This document shows positions 15,841 to 23,038 of a stretch of 36,799 bases of DNA, piece after piece. The translations under genes were made by a program, and so were the position numbers. Location of the stretch: the NCBI GenBank assembly GCA_005879985.1, contig VBIA01000174.1, positions 1 to 36,799 on the forward strand, in the 5' to 3' direction. Position 1 is the first letter of the stretch. Every line of letters begins with the position of its first letter. The stretch comes from Chloroflexota bacterium. Its GTDB lineage: Bacteria > Chloroflexota > Dormibacteria > Dormibacterales > Dormibacteraceae. A model generated the notes under the pieces. The model searched no databases. It saw only the letters and a list, made by a program, of their open reading frames with translations, and had not been told where the DNA came from.

Positions 15841-16340
15841 CGGTCGCCCTGCGGATGGTTCTCATCGCGTCGGCGGTGGGGCTCGCCTGGATTTTCGCCG
15901 CGTCCCAGCTGGTCGATCAGAGGCGGCTTCCGATCGATGTGATCGTGGACGGCGCGGTGCTGACCCAGCCCTTCGGCTGCACGACGCTTGCGCTCGAGCC
16001 CTTCGATCCACTCTGCCCCAGCCGCCACGTTCACACGGGGGTCGACCTGGCCGCGCCGTCGGGCACAGCCGTCGTGTCGGCGACGGCCGGGATCGCACAC
16101 GTGGGCTATGACGCGCGCGGTGCGGGCCTGTTCGTGGCCGTCACCGCGGCGGGCTCTGTCCGCATCCTCTACTGCCACCTCTTCTCGTCCACGGTCCACT
16201 CCGGCGAGCAGGTGGTGGCCGGGCAGGCGATTGGCACCGTCGGCTCGAGCGGGCTGGCGACCGGACCGCATCTGCACCTCGAGGTCCAGGTGGATGGCCG
16301 CTCGGTCGACCCAGCCCGGTGGCTTTCCGCGGGCTCTTAA
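15837..16340 (+). CDS. membrane-anchored M23 (LytM-type) peptidase
   Basis: The 167-residue product has an N-terminal membrane helix (about residues 7-24) and a compact M23 domain. The zinc ligands are visible in HTGVDLAAPSGT (His and Asp) and HLHLEV, the hallmark HxxxD...HxH pattern. Such enzymes cut cross-bridges in the cell wall; in T4SS loci they open the wall for the channel. Its ATG overlaps the TrbL-like stop, and promoter-like copy C begins inside its own stop region. Confidence 0.85.
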   Translation: MTVALRMVLIASAVGLAWIFAASQLVDQRRLPIDVIVDGAVLTQPFGCTTLALEPFDPLCPSRHVHTGVDLAAPSGTAVVSATAGIAHVGYDARGAGLFVAVTAAGSVRILYCHLFSSTVHSGEQVVAGQAIGTVGSSGLATGPHLHLEVQVDGRSVDPARWLSAGS

Positions 16341-16378
16341 CAGGCTGGGTTGGCGCGGTGAGCCTCGCTGCCTAAGCT
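16337..16378 (+). promoter_or_regulatory. bipartite promoter-like element, copy C
   Basis: TTAACAGGCTGGGTT starts at 16337, overlapping the TAA of the M23 gene, and CCTAAGCT starts at 16371, again offset by 34. The SSB gene follows at 16411 with AAAAGGAG in its leader. The 15-base box is identical to copy A except at one position. Confidence 0.65.
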
Positions 16379-16410
16379 CATCTCAGTTCGCAAGAAAAGG
16401 AGTTTCAGCA

Positions 16411-16767
16411 ATGGTCAACAAAGTGATCCTGGTCGGCAACGTGGCATCGGATCCAGAAGTACGGGCGTCGCAGGGCGGCACGTACATCACCAAGGTGCGC
16501 ATCGCGACCAACGTCTACGCCGGGAAGTCAGAGGACGGCACTGTCAAGGAGCACACGGACTTCCACAGCCTGGTGTTCTTCGGCAAGCCCGCCGAGACGG
16601 CCGGCGCGCATCTCCACAAGGGCCAGCTGCTCTATGTCGAGGGGCAGCTGCGCAACAGCTCTTGGGACGACGCCGCGTCAGGCCAGAAGCGGTACAAGAC
16701 CGAGGTCGTGGTCGAGGGATTCAAGTTCCTGGGGCCGAAGCAGCAGTCGCAGGAAGCGGCGGCCTGA
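16411..16767 (+). CDS. ssb: single-stranded DNA-binding protein without acidic tip
   Basis: An OB-fold SSB of 118 residues starting MVNKVILVGNVASDPEVR, with the family's FHSLVFFGKPAE and KGQLLYVEGQLR segments. It ends GPKQQSQEAAA and lacks the long linker and the acidic DDxPF-type tip that housekeeping SSBs use to recruit repair proteins. Short, tail-less SSBs such as B. subtilis SsbB serve in natural transformation. It is not next to rpsF/rpsR, the usual place of the main ssb, and it follows promoter-like copy C beside a T4SS-like operon. A role in DNA uptake or transfer is therefore inferred. Confidence 0.88.
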   Translation: MVNKVILVGNVASDPEVRASQGGTYITKVRIATNVYAGKSEDGTVKEHTDFHSLVFFGKPAETAGAHLHKGQLLYVEGQLRNSSWDDAASGQKRYKTEVVVEGFKFLGPKQQSQEAAA

Positions 16768-16813
16768 GGCGAGCGCCGGAACGGTGAGGAGGTGAAGTAA
16801 TGTTGTAATCGCT

Positions 16814-17320
16814 GTGCCGGACGAGCTTCAGACCTGGTTCGCGTCTCGCGTGCCCAAGGACTGGTTCGCAGGGCCGCCCGAGATCATGTCCGACGGCGAG
16901 GAGATCCTGGTCGTTGGCACCTTGCCGGACGTGGAGCTGGCGGGTGGCACATCTACCGCGGCCAGGGCGGCCGCGCAGGACGCCCGGATCGACCGCTTCC
17001 GCGAGGAGACCCGGGATGACCGCGTCCGGATCGCTCGAGAGGCGGAGCGTCACTTTCGGCGCAAGGTCGGATGGGGCGCGCGCTGCGGCGATCAGATGAA
17101 GCTCTTCACGACCGCCAGCGTCCCGGTGATGACGCGCCTGCGCATGCCGGAGCGGTCCATCCTGGACACGCTGGTAGCGGGCGGAGTCGCCCGCAGCCGG
17201 AGCGACGCCCTGGCATGGTGCGTCCGGCTTGTCGGGATGCACCAGAAGGACTGGATCAAGGGCCTGCGCGACGCGCTGGTCAAGGTCGACGAGGCTCGGA
17301 GCAAGGGACCGCAGAACTGA
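16814..17320 (+). CDS. conserved protein with ribbon-helix-helix-like C-terminus
   Basis: No characterised function was recognised. The 168-residue product has an N-terminal part with WFAGPPEIMSDGEEILVVGTL, a central charged helical stretch (about 55-85) and a C-terminal segment VPVMTRLRMPERSILDTLVAG..RSRSDALAWCVR. That segment has the strand-helix-helix layout of ribbon-helix-helix DNA-binding proteins. The GTG at 16814 is the only start in this frame that keeps the N-terminus, yet the strong GAGGAGGTGA at 16786-16795 points at an ATG at 16800 that reads only ATG TTG TAA. It may be a regulator for the adjacent locus. Confidence 0.65.
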   Translation: MPDELQTWFASRVPKDWFAGPPEIMSDGEEILVVGTLPDVELAGGTSTAARAAAQDARIDRFREETRDDRVRIAREAERHFRRKVGWGARCGDQMKLFTTASVPVMTRLRMPERSILDTLVAGGVARSRSDALAWCVRLVGMHQKDWIKGLRDALVKVDEARSKGPQN

Positions 17321-17389
17321 GTTAGTGGCCCGGCGCCTGGCGGCAAAGGTCGCCAAGATCGCGAAGCCCGCCCCGCCCGTTGATACGCT

Positions 17390-18901
17390 GTGGGCCCTGT
17401 GGCGACGGCAGAGCGGGATGAGGTCGTCGTTCTGGGCGCCGGGCCGGCCGGTCTCACCGCCGCCTACGAGCTGACCAAGCACGACGTCTCGGTGACGGTG
17501 ATCGAGAAGGACCCGAGCTACGTGGGCGGCCTGGCGCGCACGGTCGAGCACAACGGCTACCGCTTCGACATCGGCGGCCACCGCTTCTTCTCCAAGAACC
17601 AGGAGGTCGAAGACCTGTGGACCGAGGTGATGCAGGACGAGATGCTCACCCGGGGCCGCCTCTCGCGCATCTACTACCGCGGACGCTTCTACGCCTACCC
17701 GATCAAGGCCTTCAACGCGCTGTGGAACCTGGGGCCCATCGAGGCGGTCCGCTGCCTGCTCAGCTACGCGTACGCCAAGGTGCGGCCCATCAAGAATCCG
17801 CGAAGCCTCGAGGACTGGGTCCGCAACCAGTTCGGATGGCGGCTGTACAGCATCTTCTTCAAGACCTACACGGAAAAGGTGTGGGGCATCAGCACCAAAG
17901 AGCTGTCCGCCGACTGGGCGGCCCAGAGGATCAAGAGCCTCGACCTGTGGCTCGTGATTCGCAGCGCGCTGCTGCCGAATCGGAAGCCGCGCAACCGCGG
18001 CGAGATCGTGACCACGCTCATCGATCGCTTCCGCTATCCGAGGCTGGGACCAGGCCAGATGTGGGAGCGGGTCACATCCATCCTCAAATCACGCGGGCGG
18101 CCGGTGCTGATGGGCCGGACGATCCTGCGGATCGAGCATCGCGGCGGCCGGGTGCGACGCGCGGTGGCCCGCAACCAGGACGGCGGCGTTGAAGAGTACG
18201 CGGGGTCGCAGTTCGTCTCGAGCATTCCGATGCGCGAGCTCATGCGCCTGCTGGAACCGGCGCCGCCGGCGCCGGTGCTGGAGGCCGCCAACGAGCTCGG
18301 CTACCGCGACTTCATCTCGATCGCGCTCATGATCGACCGGCCCGACCTCTTCCCCGACAACTGGATCTATATCCACGACCCGTCGGTCAGGGTCGGCCGG
18401 ATCCAGAACTTCAAGAACTGGAGCCCGGACATGGTCCCGGACCAGACGAAGACGTGCCTGGGTCTCGAGTACTTCTGTTTCGAGGGCGATGGCCTGTGGA
18501 CGATGGACGACGCCGCCCTCATCGATCTGGCCCGCAGGGAGCTGGCGCAGCTGGGGATCTGCCCGCCGGAAGCGGTCTTCGACGGCGTGGTCGTGCGCCA
18601 GCAGAAGGCCTACCCGGTCTACGACGACGTGTACCAGTCGCGCGTGCAGGTGATCAGGGATTACCTCGCTGAAAGCCTGCCCAACCTGCACCTGGCCGGT
18701 CGCAACGGCATGCACAAGTACAACAACCAGGACCACTCGATGATGACCGCGCTGTTGGTGGCGAGGGCGATCGCCAACGGGTCGTCACTGGATCCGTGGA
18801 AGGTCAACGCCGACGCGGTTTATCACGAGGACATCAGGGTCGGCGAGAAGGACCCCACCGGCCGCCAGGTGCCCGAGCGCCTGGCCGGGGTGTCGCGCTA
18901 G
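17390..18901 (+). CDS. FAD-dependent oxidoreductase (amine oxidase/UDP-galactopyranose mutase-like)
   Basis: The 503-residue protein begins with a Rossmann FAD-binding motif (VLGAGPAGLTAAYEL) and the second FAD motif GYRFDIGGHRFF, as in protoporphyrinogen oxidase, amine oxidase and UDP-galactopyranose mutase relatives. The C-terminal FAD-contact region LAGRNGMHKYNNQDHSM is distinctive for a group often found with glycan genes. The reaction cannot be specified. Start could be GTG 17390 or GTG 17399; a leaderless mRNA is possible since TACGCT lies just upstream. Its stop shares a CTAG palindrome with the convergent gene. Confidence 0.82.
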   Translation: MGPVATAERDEVVVLGAGPAGLTAAYELTKHDVSVTVIEKDPSYVGGLARTVEHNGYRFDIGGHRFFSKNQEVEDLWTEVMQDEMLTRGRLSRIYYRGRFYAYPIKAFNALWNLGPIEAVRCLLSYAYAKVRPIKNPRSLEDWVRNQFGWRLYSIFFKTYTEKVWGISTKELSADWAAQRIKSLDLWLVIRSALLPNRKPRNRGEIVTTLIDRFRYPRLGPGQMWERVTSILKSRGRPVLMGRTILRIEHRGGRVRRAVARNQDGGVEEYAGSQFVSSIPMRELMRLLEPAPPAPVLEAANELGYRDFISIALMIDRPDLFPDNWIYIHDPSVRVGRIQNFKNWSPDMVPDQTKTCLGLEYFCFEGDGLWTMDDAALIDLARRELAQLGICPPEAVFDGVVVRQQKAYPVYDDVYQSRVQVIRDYLAESLPNLHLAGRNGMHKYNNQDHSMMTALLVARAIANGSSLDPWKVNADAVYHEDIRVGEKDPTGRQVPERLAGVSR

Positions 18902-19101
18902 ACCGTTTTCGGTCTCGTGAAATTGGCGGCGATCAGGCTCGCCACCGCCAGCACGGCGAAGAGGATCGCGTGCGTGTAGTGATGCGGCGACTGTGGGTCG
19001 CTGACGGCGATCTGCAGCACCCCGAACGCGTATAGAACGGCGACGACTACGAACACGACCGCGAGCACCACGAAAAGCGCGGCGAGGGCCGTGGATCTCA
19101 C
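18898..19101 (-). CDS. small two-TM membrane protein coupled to uppP
   Basis: The 67-residue protein has two membrane helices (about 6-28 and 45-60) separated by a short polar loop containing DPQSPHHYTHA. It was not recognised as a named family. Its GTG shares GTGA with the uppP stop, so it is probably translated together with it. Its stop codon and that of the convergent oxidoreductase are the two readings of one CTAG. Confidence 0.7.
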   Translation of the reverse strand: MRSTALAALFVVLAVVFVVVAVLYAFGVLQIAVSDPQSPHHYTHAILFAVLAVASLIAANFTRPKTV

Positions 19102-19970
19102 AGGTTGAACGTTAGCAAAGCAAGGCCGATCAGCCCCGCGGCGATGCAGTACCAGCCGTACGGATCGAGGCGGCCGGACTTGAAGTAGCGCAAGAGGAAT
19201 CGCGCGCTCGCGTACGCGGCTATTCCGGAGAGGAGCGCGGCGATGACGTACTCGGCCAGGGGCACGCCCCGTCCGAACAGAAGCGGCACCTCGAGAAGGC
19301 CGGCGCCGAGGATCGTCGGTGTGGCGAGCAGGAACGAGAAGCGCGCGGCCTCCGTGTGGCGAAGACCCGCCACCAGTCCGCCGGCGATCGTCACCCCCGA
19401 GCGCGATATGCCGGGAATGAATGCGAGCGCCTGGCACGCCCCCACGATGGCGGCGGCCACGAAGCTGATGTGGGCCGCGTCGGTGAACCGCTCTTCCTGC
19501 TCTTCGCGCGGCCGGCCTTCCAGCGCGGCGTGACGTTCGGCCCGCCGGCGCAGGAGCTCCGCCGCCAACATCACGCCTCCGTTGACGATGAGGAACGCGG
19601 CCGCGGCGAAGGGGCTGGCGAACAGCGACTTGATGCGGCTCTCGAGAAACACTCCAAGCACGGCCGCCGGCAGCGTCCCGGTCATCAGGAGCATCGCGAG
19701 GCGCTCGGCGTCGGAGTTGATGCTGCCGCGAATCGCGGCGGTGAAGAAGCCGCGAATGATCGATGCCCACTGCGTCCGGTACAGGACGAGCAGCGCGGTC
19801 GCCGTGCCAATGTGCAGCAGCACAAGGAACGGGACGAAGGACGAATCGGACTGCTTGAAGCTCCAGTGCAGGAGGCTCGGCACGAGCACCGCGTGCCCAA
19901 GCGACGAGACCGGGAAGAGCTCGGTGGCGCCCTGGAGCAGGCCCATGAACAGCGCCTGCAAGAGCGTCAC
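19098..19970 (-). CDS. uppP: undecaprenyl-diphosphatase UppP/BacA
   Basis: UppP dephosphorylates undecaprenyl diphosphate to recycle the lipid carrier of cell-wall synthesis, and overexpression gives bacitracin resistance. The 290-residue, roughly eight-helix protein has the two family motifs: Q-x3-E in QGATELFPVSS (residues 13-17) and PGISRSGVT in the later half. The usual first-motif Glu is Gln here, which the family tolerates. The GTG start at 19970 has AGGA upstream. A divergent LLM gene starts 20 bases away, so the promoters overlap (TATATT at 19976-19981 on +). Confidence 0.92.
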   Translation of the reverse strand: MTLLQALFMGLLQGATELFPVSSLGHAVLVPSLLHWSFKQSDSSFVPFLVLLHIGTATALLVLYRTQWASIIRGFFTAAIRGSINSDAERLAMLLMTGTLPAAVLGVFLESRIKSLFASPFAAAAFLIVNGGVMLAAELLRRRAERHAALEGRPREEQEERFTDAAHISFVAAAIVGACQALAFIPGISRSGVTIAGGLVAGLRHTEAARFSFLLATPTILGAGLLEVPLLFGRGVPLAEYVIAALLSGIAAYASARFLLRYFKSGRLDPYGWYCIAAGLIGLALLTFNL

Positions 19971-19990
19971 GTGGATATATTCCTAGAGGT

Positions 19991-20938
19991 ATGGCCCGCC
20001 TCGCAGCGCTGACCAACGCGGTGCGCACACTCGACGAGTCGGTTTTGCGCGCGAAGGAGGCGGAGAGGCTCGGCTACGAGTCGGTCTGGGTCACGCAGAT
20101 GCCGGACGCTCGCGACGCCGCCGTCCTGCTCGCCGCGTACGCGGCGGCAACGGAGTGGGTGCGGCTCGGCACGGGCGTTCTGCCTATCTACACGCGGCAT
20201 CCGACCGCGATGGCGCAGATGGCGGCCACGCTCGATGAGCTTTCGGCGGGACGCTTCATCCTCGGCATCGGCGTGAGTCACAAGGTGACGGTGGAGGCGA
20301 TGTGGGGCCTGAAGCTGGAGCATCCGGCGGACGCGATGCGTGAGTACATGTCGATCGTCCGCAACAGCCTGGCCGACGGCTCAGCTTCTGCCGACGGGAA
20401 ATTCTTCAACGCGCACTGGTCCTACTCGGGGCCGCGGCGCAGCACCCTGCCGATCATGATCTCCGCGCTGAGCCCTCGCATGCTGGAGCTTGCAGGCGAG
20501 CTTGCCGATGGGGTGGTGCTGTGGATGTGCGGCCCGTCGTACATCCGCGAGGTCGTGGTGCCGCACGTGCGCGCGGGGCGCGAGAAGGCCGGCAAGTCGA
20601 TGGATGGCTTCGAGATCGTGGCCTCGGTCCAGACCAGCCTCACCACCAACCTGGATGGCGCGCGCTCGGTGTTTCGCCAGGTGGTGGAGCGATATTCGAA
20701 CCTGCCCTTCTACCGCAAGGTGATGGACGCCAGCGGGTATGCGGAGGAGCTGGCGGCGGGGAATGTGAGCGATGCGCTGATCGACGACCTGTGTGCGCTG
20801 GGCGACGAGGCGCAGATCAAGGAATCGCTCGCCCGCTTCCGCGACGCCGGGGTGACGCTGCCCTGCGTGCTTCCCATTGGCAGCCACGATGGTGCGGCCG
20901 GGTACGTGCCGACGCTGGAAGCGGCGCGGGAGGCCTAA
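19991..20938 (+). CDS. LLM-class (luciferase-like) oxidoreductase, probably F420-dependent
   Basis: The 315-residue TIM-barrel protein resembles F420-dependent LLM oxidoreductases: AKEAERLGYESVWVTQ, RLGTGVLPIYTRHP, the ALDELS/LGIGVSH region and PIMISALSPRMLELAGELADG. Such enzymes transfer hydride between reduced F420 (or FMN) and varied substrates; the substrate is unknown. The ATG follows TATATT by 9 bases, suggesting a leaderless or very short leader. Its stop overlaps the convergent small gene by 4 bases. Confidence 0.85.
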   Translation: MARLAALTNAVRTLDESVLRAKEAERLGYESVWVTQMPDARDAAVLLAAYAAATEWVRLGTGVLPIYTRHPTAMAQMAATLDELSAGRFILGIGVSHKVTVEAMWGLKLEHPADAMREYMSIVRNSLADGSASADGKFFNAHWSYSGPRRSTLPIMISALSPRMLELAGELADGVVLWMCGPSYIREVVVPHVRAGREKAGKSMDGFEIVASVQTSLTTNLDGARSVFRQVVERYSNLPFYRKVMDASGYAEELAAGNVSDALIDDLCALGDEAQIKESLARFRDAGVTLPCVLPIGSHDGAAGYVPTLEAAREA

Positions 20939-21261
20939 CCCAGCCGGCCGAGGGCGGAGTCGATGAGCTTGCGCGCCTCGCCGAACTCGCGACGGACCGC
21001 AGCGTCCTCGGCCTGATCGAGCTGCTCGACCACCGGCTCCCAGCGCTCGGCGTCGCGCTCGTGGAGGCCGGCCCTCACCTGGCCGATGGTCTGAGTCGCG
21101 AAAAGCAGGCCGCCGCCGGGGTTGTCGAGAATCGAGCCGGCGATCTCGAGCTGGCCGCGCGCCCACCTGACGATCTCGTCGCCAGCATGCGTCTCGAGCG
21201 GCTTGGGCTTGAGGATCTCCACCAGACGCCTATTGTCCGGCAAGCCCGTTGAGCGAATCAC
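20935..21261 (-). CDS. small conserved helical protein, unknown function
   Basis: The 108-residue product is mostly helical (EIVRWARGQLEIAGSILD, VRAGLHERDAERWEPVVEQL, REFGEARKLIDSAL) and was not recognised. It is the last gene of the aldolase operon and its 5' end overlaps the GNAT gene; the start could be GTG 21261 or TTG 21243 (LPDNRRLVEIL). No signal peptide, membrane helix or catalytic motif is visible. Confidence 0.6.
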   Translation of the reverse strand: MIRSTGLPDNRRLVEILKPKPLETHAGDEIVRWARGQLEIAGSILDNPGGGLLFATQTIGQVRAGLHERDAERWEPVVEQLDQAEDAAVRREFGEARKLIDSALGRLG

Positions 21262-21709
21262 CGGTCAGCCGGTACACCGTCCACTCGGAGTTCGGTTTGG
21301 CGCCGAGCTTCTCGTAGAAGCCGATCGCGTCGACGTTCCAGTCGAGCACCGCCCACTCCATGCGGCCGCAGTTGCGCTCCACGGCGATCTTCGCGAGGTG
21401 GACGAGCAGCGCCTTGCCGATTCCCTTGCCGCGGTGCGACTCGAGCACATAGAGGTCCTCGAGGTAGAGCCCGGGCTGGGCGAGGAACGTCGAGTAGTTG
21501 TGAAAGAAGAGCGCGAACCCGACAGGCGTGCCGTCCTCTTCGGCGAGCAATGCCTCTGCATATGGACGCGGTCCGAACATGCTGACGCGCAGCTTGTCCT
21601 CGGTCATCGCGACCTCGTGCTCGAGCTTTTCGTACTGGGACAGCGCGCGGATGAGAGACGCCACGGTCGGCACATCGTTCGGCGTTGCGGGCCGGATCGA
21701 GATTGTCAT
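21230..21709 (-). CDS. GNAT N-acetyltransferase, diamine acetyltransferase-like
   Basis: The 159-residue protein has the GNAT fold with the acetyl-CoA loop SHRGKGIGKALL and a late FYEKLGAK helix. Overall resemblance is to spermidine/thialysine acetyltransferases: EKLEHEVAMTEDKLR and YLEDLYVLESHRG are typical. It probably acetylates a small amine in the cytoplasm. The ATG at 21709 overlaps the previous stop in ATGA. Confidence 0.85.
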   Translation of the reverse strand: MTISIRPATPNDVPTVASLIRALSQYEKLEHEVAMTEDKLRVSMFGPRPYAEALLAEEDGTPVGFALFFHNYSTFLAQPGLYLEDLYVLESHRGKGIGKALLVHLAKIAVERNCGRMEWAVLDWNVDAIGFYEKLGAKPNSEWTVYRLTGDSLNGLAGQ

Positions 21710-22110
21710 CGCGGTCGGTCCTTCAATCGATACACCAGGCGCATCGCGCCATGCGAGTCGGAGAAGCTCGCGATCTTGTTGTCGACGAGGCCGGCGTCGA
21801 GCCCCGCCTGGATGACGTCCGTGTCGCGGAGCTCGCTGCGGCCCCCTTTGGGACGCACGACCCACACGGCTCCGTTCGGCTCGATCCACGACTTCACCCG
21901 GTTGATGCGGCGCAGGTCGGTCCGCGTGTCCGCCGACATGAATACGAGGTCGCACGGACCTCTTGGCCGTCCGCGCGTGATGTCGGACGTGCGTTGACGC
22001 AGCTCCTTCAGGAAGTCGGGGTCGTCGACGCCGACGATCGCCACCTTGGCGCCTGGCTTGACGCCGAGCTTGTCCAACCGGGAGCGGGTGGACACGAACT
22101 CGGGGCTCAT
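21706..22110 (-). CDS. DUF3052-like conserved protein
   Basis: The 134-residue product starts MSPEFVSTRSRLDKLGVKPG and has an alternating beta/alpha layout with AIVGVDDPDFL, DLVFMSADTRTDL and WIEPNGAVWVVRPKGG, resembling DUF3052 proteins. Those are unassigned and look like degenerate methyltransferase-fold proteins; no SAM-binding glycine loop is evident here. It overlaps its neighbours on both sides by 4 bases (ATGA). Confidence 0.7.
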   Translation of the reverse strand: MSPEFVSTRSRLDKLGVKPGAKVAIVGVDDPDFLKELRQRTSDITRGRPRGPCDLVFMSADTRTDLRRINRVKSWIEPNGAVWVVRPKGGRSELRDTDVIQAGLDAGLVDNKIASFSDSHGAMRLVYRLKDRPR

Positions 22111-22349
22111 GCCTCGCCTTCCTGGCCGTTGGGTCCACCGCGCACTGCTCCGAAAACGATGACACCTACCAGCCACGCGGCGTAGGCGCCGGCCGCGCTC
22201 AAGACGATCACCGGCACGATGCTGGCGACGCGGTCGTCGAGGAGCAGTCCGAGGGCGATGAAGCCGCCCAGAACGAGCGCCCCAGTGATTCCGCCGACCG
22301 CGGCGGCCACGAGCGTCCGCCCGGTGACCGCCGGTGGAGTCGGCTTCAG
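22107..22349 (-). CDS. AtpZ/AtpI-like two-TM protein
   Basis: The small membrane protein has two helices with GGFIALGLLLDD and a VPVIVLSAAGAYAAWLVGVIVF second helix, the layout of AtpZ (F-ATPase gene 1) proteins that help assemble the ATP synthase c-ring or carry magnesium. No ATP synthase genes are nearby. If it starts at CTG 22349, overlapping the previous stop as CTGA, the product is an 80-residue protein beginning [14 protein letters not shown]. The GTG at 22310 would give 67 residues with almost no tail before the first helix. The CTG start looks more natural. Confidence 0.65.
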   Translation of the reverse strand: MKPTPPAVTGRTLVAAAVGGITGALVLGGFIALGLLLDDRVASIVPVIVLSAAGAYAAWLVGVIVFGAVRGGPNGQEGEA

Positions 22350-23038
22350 ACTTCGAGCACCTGCAGGTCTTTCGCCGCCCCGGTCACGGTGCCTGAGTAC
22401 AGATGGTTGAACAAGAACCGCGTCTTCGGGTGGCGCTTCTTCAGGGCGCCGGCGGCTTCCCAGCTCATGTGACTGAAAACGTCGCCGGGACCCGTAGCCT
22501 CGACGATCGCGACGTCGGCGCCGTCGACCAGCGCATCCAGCGGCGCGGTCGGCTCCGTGTCGCCCGAATAAGCGAGGACCCGGTCGCCGAACTTGATGCG
22601 GTAGCCGTTGCAGCCGGTCGAACCGTGGTCGAGCTTGATGGTCTCGTACTCGTGACCCGCCACCTGGCCCCGCTTGCGGGCGGTGACGTATCGGGCCTTG
22701 AAGCGCGGCAGCATCACGGCCTTCCAGTCGACGCCCCAGCTGACCTCGAACAAAGCCTCCAGCCTCTCGTCGATGCCGTCCGGCCCGACAAAGGTGATCG
22801 CACGCGGCTTGTCGACGAAGATGCGGTGGAGGACGAATGGAGGCAGCCCGAGTGTGTGATCACCGTGAAAGTGCGTCAGGAAGACGGCGTCGATGTCGAT
22901 GGGCTGGATGCCGAGGCGATGCATGTGCGGCAGCAGAGGCGCGCCGGCGTCGAGCAGCACGCGACCCTCGACCACGACCGCGCCGTTATAACGCTCCGGG
23001 GAGAACGCAGATCCCGTGCCGAGAAATGAAAGTTTCAG
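22346..23038 (-). CDS. metallo-beta-lactamase fold hydrolase, RNase Z-like
   Basis: The HxHxDH motif is present as [10 protein letters not shown], followed by a GHE segment, SGDTEPT with a metal-bridging Asp, and a late FNHLYSG His. This layout resembles RNase Z/ElaC-like or phosphodiesterase-type hydrolases. The first conventional start (GTG 22975) omits the family's first strand. A CTG at 23038, forming CTGA with the aldolase stop, yields [18 protein letters not shown], a textbook N-terminus of this family, and 230 residues. tRNA 3' processing is possible but not certain. Confidence 0.78.
   Translation of the reverse strand: MKLSFLGTGSAFSPERYNGAVVVEGRVLLDAGAPLLPHMHRLGIQPIDIDAVFLTHFHGDHTLGLPPFVLHRIFVDKPRAITFVGPDGIDERLEALFEVSWGVDWKAVMLPRFKARYVTARKRGQVAGHEYETIKLDHGSTGCNGYRIKFGDRVLAYSGDTEPTAPLDALVDGADVAIVEATGPGDVFSHMSWEAAGALKKRHPKTRFLFNHLYSGTVTGAAKDLQVLEV

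Noticed and set aside
14662-16767. Integrated plasmid or conjugative element
   Set aside because: No relaxase, integrase, att repeats or composition change; housekeeping genes flank it closely.
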